Assembly: GCA_007376345.1 (NCBI GenBank)
Contig: VMGA01000004.1
Location: forward strand, 1-32,259
Reading direction: 5' to 3'
From: Microgenomates group bacterium Gr01-1014_16
GTDB taxonomy: Bacteria > Patescibacteriota > Microgenomatia > CAZETR01 > Amesbacteraceae
Length of the DNA: 32,259 nucleotides
Shown one piece after another: positions 25,820 through 32,259 of the stretch; positions within the stretch are counted from its first letter, which is position 1, and the number at the start of each line of letters is the position of its first letter. The position numbers and the translations under genes are program-made. Below the pieces are notes generated by a model that was not told where the DNA came from, ran no database searches, and worked only from the letters and a program-made list of their open reading frames with translations.

Positions 25820-26866
25820 TTATGGCGTATTAATATACTTCGCATCCACCGCCTGTACATACCCCAAAAATCCATTGTCCCCCTCAAATACAAATACCGG
25901 CTGGATAAAAGATTGCGGCTCGTTAGATTCAAAATAAGCCAGATACGCCCTTCTCACCGTCACAGCTGGCAAATACTTTGTAAAATAGCCGAGTCCCTGC
26001 GTCAGTTCCGACCAGGCCAAATCGGCAGTTTTCAGCGGGTAAGTGGCAAAATCGTTCCCCAGAGTCATCGAATATTGATATTGGGCGCTCACAATTCTCT
26101 TCGGCCTGTCGGCCACTCCCGAAAACAAAATATTAACCGGAGAAGTTTCTCCGCCCACGGTTACAAATTTCAGCTCATCCATATTAGCCCGGAACAAATC
26201 CACTCTGACCATATTGGCTTCAGAATACGACGGGGATTGCTTCATTTCTCCCGAATAGGTAGCTATCAGATACTCGGACTTTACTACTCCCTTGGCCAAA
26301 TCTTCCGGCAACGCGCCCAAAGTCGAGAAAAAAGCTCTGGCCTCGATTCCAGCTTGCTCAATAGTCGGAAGAATTATTGGTTCAAAGTGGATCTTGTCGC
26401 CCAAGTAGTCCAGGCTATATATAAATCCGCTGGAGATCAGATTCACGATCAGCTGGGCCGGTATTCTGGGATGGACAAATTTATAAATATGGTCGCTTTC
26501 TCTGATCGGTTCAGCTGTAAACCCCAATGCCCCGGCCCTGGCCTTCATCCGCTCCAGCTCCAGCAGGCGGGACTTATTAATGCCCACGAGATATACTTTC
26601 CCCTGGTCTCCCAGCTGCGGCAGAGCCCCGGAAATTGTCTCCAATTTATATACAGGCTGTCCCTCACCCGGGTTTTTAGGAAATTTCAACGCCGGCAATT
26701 TTCCATAACGCACTGTTGGCGCCGCGGGCGGAGGAGGGTTTAGCTTCAAGTACAACGCTTTACCCCCCCTAAACACAAATGGGGCCAAAGCAATCAGCAC
26801 TATTCCCACCGCGCTCCATTTAACTACCGCTCTTCCGTAAAAACTGATTTCCGTCAGCGTCGCCAT
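25820..26866 (-). CDS. membrane-anchored exported protein of unknown function
   Basis: 348 aa; N-terminal TM (WSAVGIVLIALAPFVF), Pro-rich linker, large extracytoplasmic part. Confidence 0.7.
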   Translation of the reverse strand: MATLTEISFYGRAVVKWSAVGIVLIALAPFVFRGGKALYLKLNPPPPAAPTVRYGKLPALKFPKNPGEGQPVYKLETISGALPQLGDQGKVYLVGINKSRLLELERMKARAGALGFTAEPIRESDHIYKFVHPRIPAQLIVNLISSGFIYSLDYLGDKIHFEPIILPTIEQAGIEARAFFSTLGALPEDLAKGVVKSEYLIATYSGEMKQSPSYSEANMVRVDLFRANMDELKFVTVGGETSPVNILFSGVADRPKRIVSAQYQYSMTLGNDFATYPLKTADLAWSELTQGLGYFTKYLPAVTVRRAYLAYFESNEPQSFIQPVFVFEGDNGFLGYVQAVDAKYINTP

Positions 26867-26891
26867 ACTTTTGAGGTAAAATCATTGTAGC

Positions 26892-28190
26892 ATGATCCGA
26901 ACCCGTTTTGCCCCCTCCCCCACCGGCTACTTGCACATCGGTGGCCTGCGCACCGCTGCCTATGCTTACGCCCTGGCAAAACACTCTTCCGGGGAATTTC
27001 TCCTGCGCATCGAAGACACCGACCAAAAACGCGAAATCAAAGGCGCGACACAAAAGATTTTTGATGTTTTGGAAAAATTTATGAACTGGGACGGAGTTGT
27101 AATTCAGTCTGACCGGGCCAAAGCCGGTGTTTATCGTGATGCTGCCTTAAAACTAGTAAACTCCGGCCACGCCTTTTACTGCCAGTGCCAACCTCGAAAC
27201 GCCAAGGAACAAGGTTTCTCCACAACATTAAGAGATCCTTGTCGTGATCAACACAATACAACTGGCGCGGTAAAACTCCGGATACCGGACAATGAGACAC
27301 TTACTTACAATGATTTTGTCCTCAAGCACGAAGTTTCGTGGAACAGCAACGATGTTCCGGACACGATTTTACTTAAGTCAGATAGACTTTTTGCCACTTA
27401 TCACTTGGCTGTGGCAGTAGACGACAATTTTCAAAAAATCACTCATGTTCTTCGTGGTCCAGAATGGATTTCCAGCGTCCCGGTTCATCTTCTTGTCCAT
27501 CGTTATTTAGGTTACAAATGGCCGGAGGTAGGACACCCTACTTCTATTTTGGATCCGGCCGGCGGCAAGTTATCCAAGCGAAAAGGCAATTCTTCGGTCG
27601 AGCAATTTTTGGCCGACGGTTACCTACCCGAAGCATTACTAAACTTTGTCATTTTGTTGGGCTGGGCGCCCAAAGATAATCGCGAACTGTTCACTCTAGA
27701 TGAGTTTGTCAAAGCTTTTGACATCAACGGCTTCCAAAAATCTAACCCCGCCCTAAATTTACAAAAGCTGGATTGGTTCAACGCTCATTACATTCGCCAA
27801 AAATCTGACAGCGAGCTGGTTCAATTAATCACGCCGTATTTCAATCATCCCAAACTGGATGAAATTATCCCCCTCATCAAAGATCGCATCACCAAACTCT
27901 CCGACGTTCCTTCTTTAACGTCATTCTTTACTTCTAATCCGCCCATTCCCCCTGATCCTTCTCTTTCCCCCGATCACCTTCGTTTCGCCATAAATAATTA
28001 CGACCGGCTCATCAAAGGCGAACTCATCGATAACATTAAGTCCAAAGGCTGGAAAGTGGGGGACTTCTTTATGTCTCTTCGCATTGCTATCTGCGGTTCT
28101 CGCTCTACTCCCCCCATTACCGAAACCATGCTCATTTTAGGTAAGGACGAAAGTATTAATCGAATAAAAACTGCCTTTCATGAATACTGA
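26892..28190 (+). CDS. gltX: glutamyl-tRNA synthetase
   Basis: RFAPSPTGYLHIGGLRTAAYAYALAK; LLRIEDTD; GGKLSKRKG. Confidence 0.95.
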   Translation: MIRTRFAPSPTGYLHIGGLRTAAYAYALAKHSSGEFLLRIEDTDQKREIKGATQKIFDVLEKFMNWDGVVIQSDRAKAGVYRDAALKLVNSGHAFYCQCQPRNAKEQGFSTTLRDPCRDQHNTTGAVKLRIPDNETLTYNDFVLKHEVSWNSNDVPDTILLKSDRLFATYHLAVAVDDNFQKITHVLRGPEWISSVPVHLLVHRYLGYKWPEVGHPTSILDPAGGKLSKRKGNSSVEQFLADGYLPEALLNFVILLGWAPKDNRELFTLDEFVKAFDINGFQKSNPALNLQKLDWFNAHYIRQKSDSELVQLITPYFNHPKLDEIIPLIKDRITKLSDVPSLTSFFTSNPPIPPDPSLSPDHLRFAINNYDRLIKGELIDNIKSKGWKVGDFFMSLRIAICGSRSTPPITETMLILGKDESINRIKTAFHEY

Positions 28191-29004
28191 CCTACTTCGG
28201 GCGAAATTAAAACTTAAAAGTTTCCAGGCCAAAAACCAACTCATGGCCCATCACCCCCACGTGGCCAAGTTGCTGGCAGCCGGGGCTACCGCCGGCACGC
28301 TTCTTCTATCTCCCGCCCCGCCCGTTCTCCACGCCGCCCTGCCCTCGGCGTCCGAAAATCTGTCAGTCGCTCCTTTTGATCTCCAACAAAATATCCGGGA
28401 TCGCCTCAAACAAATTCTCCCTGAAAAGGTCGGTCCTTTAACAGACAATCAGGAATCTCAAATTATCAATCTATTACATGACACCTTCGGAATCCACGCT
28501 CAAGCTGAATTGGAAGGCAATCGCCTCAATCATCAATATGGCCTGATCGGCGCCGAGCAGCATCTCATGCGCTATCCAGGAGATGTGGTAGAAAACATGG
28601 CGCCCGGCCGGGGAGCCTGGGGCTATTTTGCTTATTCCAAATCCGAACTCACACCCGATCTAATTGAAAAGGAAAAGTATTACGTTGCTGTCCAAACCCT
28701 CTACCTTCCCGACTGGAATACCCGCCTGCCGTATCTGCGCGATTGGTACAAATACCGCAAAGTTATCGTCGTTAATACCATCAACGGCAAAGCGGATGTG
28801 GCCGTGGTCGCTGACGCCGGCCCGGCCGCCTGGACCGGCAAACATTTCGGCGGCTCGCCGGAACTCATGGCCGATCTCAAGCTCAACATCGGCAAGCAAA
28901 AAGGTCCTGTCATTTTATTTTTTGTCGACGACCCCGAAAATAAAGTCCCATTGGGTCCCTTGGAGTACAATTTAGAAAAGCCCCAGCTCTTAACCGGCGT
29001 ATGA
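28180..29004 (+). CDS. exported protein of unknown function
   Basis: 274 aa; N-terminal signal-like LLAAGATAGTLLLSPAPPVLHA; long globular remainder. Confidence 0.6.
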   Translation: MNTDLLRAKLKLKSFQAKNQLMAHHPHVAKLLAAGATAGTLLLSPAPPVLHAALPSASENLSVAPFDLQQNIRDRLKQILPEKVGPLTDNQESQIINLLHDTFGIHAQAELEGNRLNHQYGLIGAEQHLMRYPGDVVENMAPGRGAWGYFAYSKSELTPDLIEKEKYYVAVQTLYLPDWNTRLPYLRDWYKYRKVIVVNTINGKADVAVVADAGPAAWTGKHFGGSPELMADLKLNIGKQKGPVILFFVDDPENKVPLGPLEYNLEKPQLLTGV

Positions 29005-29318
29005 AATTTTACGATAAATTAATTTTAATAGATGAAATCACTTCCGAATTGGGTGAATCGGAAGACAGGGAAGAATTAATAACTATTATCAATCAAACAT
29101 TTCACCATCACGTTTTAGACATTATTCTCACCCACTTGCCTCACCATCATCATGAAGAGTTTTTACATCTCTATCACCAAACTCCCCACGACGAGGCATT
29201 GTTAGACTATATAAATCAGCGCATCGACAAAGACATCAAAGCCGAAATCCAATCCCTCGCCCAAAAATTAAAGTCGGAAATCCTCTCTGACATCCGCAAA
29301 TCCAAACCCAAAAAATAG
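29001..29318 (+). CDS. His-rich small protein, possibly DUF5663-like
   Basis: 105 aa; HHHVLDIILTHLPHHHHEEFLHLYHQTPH; overlaps the previous gene by 4 nt. Confidence 0.55.
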   Translation: MKFYDKLILIDEITSELGESEDREELITIINQTFHHHVLDIILTHLPHHHHEEFLHLYHQTPHDEALLDYINQRIDKDIKAEIQSLAQKLKSEILSDIRKSKPKK

Positions 29319-29319
29319 C

Positions 29320-29352
29320 CTTCATAATTTCTTCATCCATCCAGGGTAAAAT
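29320..29352 (+). promoter_or_regulatory. candidate OmpR/PhoB-family box plus -10
   Basis: CTTCAT at 29320 and 29331 (11-bp period), TAAAAT at 29347-29352, ATG at 29359. Confidence 0.5.
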
Positions 29353-29358
29353 AGGGCT

Positions 29359-30030
29359 ATGCGGGTGTTATTGGTGGAGGACGAACGCCGGTTGTCGGGC
29401 GTTTTAAAAAAAGGCCTGGAGGAAGACGGCTTTGCGGTGGACGCGGCTTTTGACGGCGAAGAAGGGTTGTTTTTAGCCCAATCGGAAGATTACGATTTAA
29501 TTCTTCTGGATGTCATGCTACCCAAAATGGATGGCATAGAAATCTGCCGCCGCCTCCGCAGCCAAAATGTCAAAACCCCGGTTCTCATGCTCACGGCCAA
29601 ATCCCAGGTGGAAGACAAAGTCGCCGGCCTGGATAGCGGGGCGGACGATTACCTGACAAAACCCTTTGCTTTTCTGGAACTGCGCTCTCGCATCCAGGCT
29701 TTGCTGCGCCGCAGCCGCCAGGAACCGTCGCCGCTTCTGTCTCTGGCCGACCTGGAACTGGACCCCATCAAGCACAAGGTTGTTCGGGCCGGCCGACTGG
29801 TCGAATTGACTCCCAAAGAGTTTGCCGTCTTGGAGTTTTTACTCCGCCGCAAAAATGAAGTGGTGACCCGAACCATGATCACCGAGCACGTCTGGGATTA
29901 CAATTTCGAGGGCATGAGCAATGTGGTGGACGTGTTTATGGCCGCTATCAGGCGTAAAATAGACAACAGGGAGGCCGTAAAACTCATCCATACTATCCAC
30001 GGGGTGGGGTACAAGGCCGGTCAACTATGA
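29359..30030 (+). CDS. response regulator, OmpR/PhoB family
   Basis: MRVLLVEDERRLSGVLKKGLEEDGFAVD; LLDVMLPKMDG; LTAKSQVEDKVAGLDSGADDYLTKPF; winged-helix C-terminus. Confidence 0.95.
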   Translation: MRVLLVEDERRLSGVLKKGLEEDGFAVDAAFDGEEGLFLAQSEDYDLILLDVMLPKMDGIEICRRLRSQNVKTPVLMLTAKSQVEDKVAGLDSGADDYLTKPFAFLELRSRIQALLRRSRQEPSPLLSLADLELDPIKHKVVRAGRLVELTPKEFAVLEFLLRRKNEVVTRTMITEHVWDYNFEGMSNVVDVFMAAIRRKIDNREAVKLIHTIHGVGYKAGQL

Positions 30031-31430
30031 ACTTCAGGTCATTAAGTTTTCGCTTATCCCTCTGGGTCATTCTGTCGTTTTTGGCGGCCACTATTTTAGC
30101 TTTCGTCGGATTTTACCTCGTCACTTCCCGCCTGCTTCAGGCCAATACCGATGCCGATCTCCAAGCTCACGCCACCAAAGTGGCTGATGTAGTTAGCTCC
30201 CGGGAGTCCGGCATGCACGATGCCCTGGCAAAGGAGGCTTTTTTAGAGCAGTTTAGCCAAATCCCTGGCATGCTGGTGGTCATCACTGATTCACAGGGGG
30301 TGGTGATTTCCGGATCCGCCGCCACCGGCCCCGACCCGATTTTTTACGAACTGTTTGCCAGGGCTCAAAAAGATCGTCGGTCTTTCTTTACCAATCGGCC
30401 GGTCAAAGACCTCGAGATGCGCCTCTATGTCACGCCGGTCACCAAAAACGCCGCTCTGATTGCCTCCATCATTGTGGCCCACCCCGTCAACGTCATCCGC
30501 AAGTCACTAAACTCCCTGCTGTTTTTTATGGCGGGGGTCTATGCGATCCTGGTTGTGCCGGTAGCGGCCGGGGGGTATTTTCTGGTTCGCCGGGGCTTGT
30601 CGCCCGTCTCGGCCATGGCGGACAAAATTGCCCGGATCGAATCCTCGGATTTATCACAGCGGGTGGCCGTCCCCCAAACCTCCGACGCTCTCCAAGAACT
30701 GGCAGTTGCCTTTAATAGTTTGCTGGAGAGGTTAAAACAGTCCATTGACCGCGAAAGGCAGTTTATTGCCGACGTAGCCCATGAAATGAAAACGCCCCTT
30801 TCTACCATCACTTCCACCGCCGAAATTGCCCTCACCCGCCCGCGCGCCCCGGTTGATTATCAGAAAGCCCTGCAGGAAGTCCAAACCGACGCCGTCAAAA
30901 TGGCCACTACCCTCAAAAACGTTTTGGATCTAGCCTGGTCGCAATCTACTCCTTCAGTTAATTGGCAGAAATTTAATTTGTCTGAAACTGTTGGTGAATT
31001 GGCCGAAGTAGCAACTAAACTTGCCCGACCCCGTCATATCGCTGTTACTAGCCGCATCGCCCCTGGCATCTTCATCCTGGGCCAGCCGGAAAAAATTTAC
31101 CGGGCTCTTCTCAATTTAATTGATAACGCCGTCAAGTTTACTCCCGCCGAGGGCAAGATCTCTCTTTCCCTTATTTCCCGTAAAAACCAGGCCGTAGTCG
31201 AAGTTAAAGACACTGGGGCGGGGATTGCCCAAAGCGACCTGCCCCATATTTTTAACCGTTTTTACCGCGGCTCCAAAAGCGGCCGAACCTTGGGGTCGGG
31301 ACTCGGCCTGGCCATCACTTCGTCCATACTTGCCACTCACGGCGGACAAATCAAAGTCAAAAGCTTGCCCGGCCACGGCAGCACCTTCACTGTCTCTCTT
31401 CCTCTGACAGACAACATTCGATCTGGCTAA
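30027..31430 (+). CDS. sensor histidine kinase (HAMP, HisKA, HATPase)
   Basis: FIADVAHEMKTPLSTI; NLIDNAVKFT; VKDTGAGIAQSDLPHIFNRFYRG; GSGLGLAI. Confidence 0.95.
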   Translation: MNFRSLSFRLSLWVILSFLAATILAFVGFYLVTSRLLQANTDADLQAHATKVADVVSSRESGMHDALAKEAFLEQFSQIPGMLVVITDSQGVVISGSAATGPDPIFYELFARAQKDRRSFFTNRPVKDLEMRLYVTPVTKNAALIASIIVAHPVNVIRKSLNSLLFFMAGVYAILVVPVAAGGYFLVRRGLSPVSAMADKIARIESSDLSQRVAVPQTSDALQELAVAFNSLLERLKQSIDRERQFIADVAHEMKTPLSTITSTAEIALTRPRAPVDYQKALQEVQTDAVKMATTLKNVLDLAWSQSTPSVNWQKFNLSETVGELAEVATKLARPRHIAVTSRIAPGIFILGQPEKIYRALLNLIDNAVKFTPAEGKISLSLISRKNQAVVEVKDTGAGIAQSDLPHIFNRFYRGSKSGRTLGSGLGLAITSSILATHGGQIKVKSLPGHGSTFTVSLPLTDNIRSG

Positions 31431-32188
31431 TGCTAAACTACAAGCAAATGATTTTACAAATCTCACCTGACCAATACCCAGCTCTTCTACCTTTCTTTCC
31501 GGATACACCCGAAAACGTTCATGTCCGCTATTTTCTAACTAAGAGGTTGTGTGAAATATATTTGACCGGAAACATTTCAAACCCCCAGGCCATTATCATC
31601 AGGTCAAAACCCACCCCATCAGAATTGTTTGGGTACCAAGATCCAAGCGCTCTCTTTCAAATCCTTAAATCACTGGAAAACTGGCACAGTATCCTGGTTA
31701 ACAACGATATTTCTGAGACTCTAGGCCGTCTTATATCTCAAACGAAAAACATCACTTACGAAAAAGAGATCTACCTTGTCCTAAAACAACCAGTAACCAC
31801 TTTGCCCACAAGCAACGTCCGACAACTTACTTTTGATGATACCCCCATCCTTTTGAGTGCACAAAAATGGTTGCAAGCTGCCGGTAGCACAAGTTCATAT
31901 CAAGAAATGCTTTCGGACGGAATAGTTGTTGGGATAATCGTTAATAACCAGCTAGCCTCAATCGCTTACGCTACTCATATCACGGAAAAATTTGCCGACG
32001 TAGGAACGTTTACTTCTCCGAACCACAGAAATAAGGGTTATTCTACATCGGCAGCCATGTTTTTAATTCAAATGCTTCAAGCTAAAAATCTCACTCCGGT
32101 TTGGAGCACTGACGAAAACAACTCTGCCTCTTTAAAAATCGCCCAAAAACTTAGGTTTACTGGGTTAATATACAAAATGCGTTGGTGA
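31430..32188 (+). CDS. GNAT family acetyltransferase-like protein
   Basis: IAYATHITEKFADVGTFTSPNHRNKGYSTSAAMFLIQMLQAKNLTPVWSTDENNSASLKIAQKLRFTG. Confidence 0.75.
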   Translation: MLNYKQMILQISPDQYPALLPFFPDTPENVHVRYFLTKRLCEIYLTGNISNPQAIIIRSKPTPSELFGYQDPSALFQILKSLENWHSILVNNDISETLGRLISQTKNITYEKEIYLVLKQPVTTLPTSNVRQLTFDDTPILLSAQKWLQAAGSTSSYQEMLSDGIVVGIIVNNQLASIAYATHITEKFADVGTFTSPNHRNKGYSTSAAMFLIQMLQAKNLTPVWSTDENNSASLKIAQKLRFTGLIYKMRW

Positions 32189-32259
32189 TTTAACGTTTGT
32201 TTAGGTAATAAAACGTCCAGAAAAGAGTGTTGGCAATTTTAGTGCGAGATAATCCTCGG

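Noticed and set aside
25913-26743. 276-aa plus-strand ORF
   Set aside because: Fully antisense to the membrane-anchored protein at 25820-26866, with no recognisable domain and a biased composition typical of a shadow ORF.
1-32259. tRNA genes or a transposase/integrase explaining the cassettes
   Set aside because: No TTC-containing cloverleaf and no transposase or integrase motifs recognised by eye in any frame; a tRNAscan and HMM run would be decisive.

Overview
The window looks like a bacterial contig, probably from the Candidate Phyla Radiation / Microgenomates (inferred from gene content, compact proteins and repeat types; standard TAA/TAG/TGA stops). Core genes: a cluster of ABC-2 permease half-transporters around a single ATPase, miaA, an AI-2E/PerM permease, RNase P RNA (rnpB, minus strand), an oligoribonuclease-like exonuclease, a DUF3048 protein, secD-secF, a CCA-adding-type nucleotidyltransferase, recJ, relA/spoT, an archaeal-type aspS, a D,D-carboxypeptidase, gltX, an OmpR/PhoB-type two-component system and a GNAT enzyme. 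The most striking features lie between and inside these genes. (1) A two-gene module, a DUF5678-like small protein plus a retropepsin-like aspartyl protease, occurs in three intact copies, with a fourth protease remnant. Several copies are bounded by direct repeats or gene scars, suggesting a mobile or selfish cassette. (2) Other accessory genes (PDZ protein, ACT-like protein) are also bounded by exact direct repeats (16 bp, 41 bp). (3) At least 14 starts have a -10-like hexamer exactly 6 nt upstream of the start codon, predicting widespread leaderless transcription. This includes a 14-bp palindrome that appears to serve rnpB and a small DUF3096-like gene divergently. (4) Palindromic repeats and 7-bp tandem arrays are embedded in frame in housekeeping genes (miaA, recJ, a small membrane protein). 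No tRNA genes or CRISPR arrays were recognised. All family calls come from reading motifs by eye; no database search was run.
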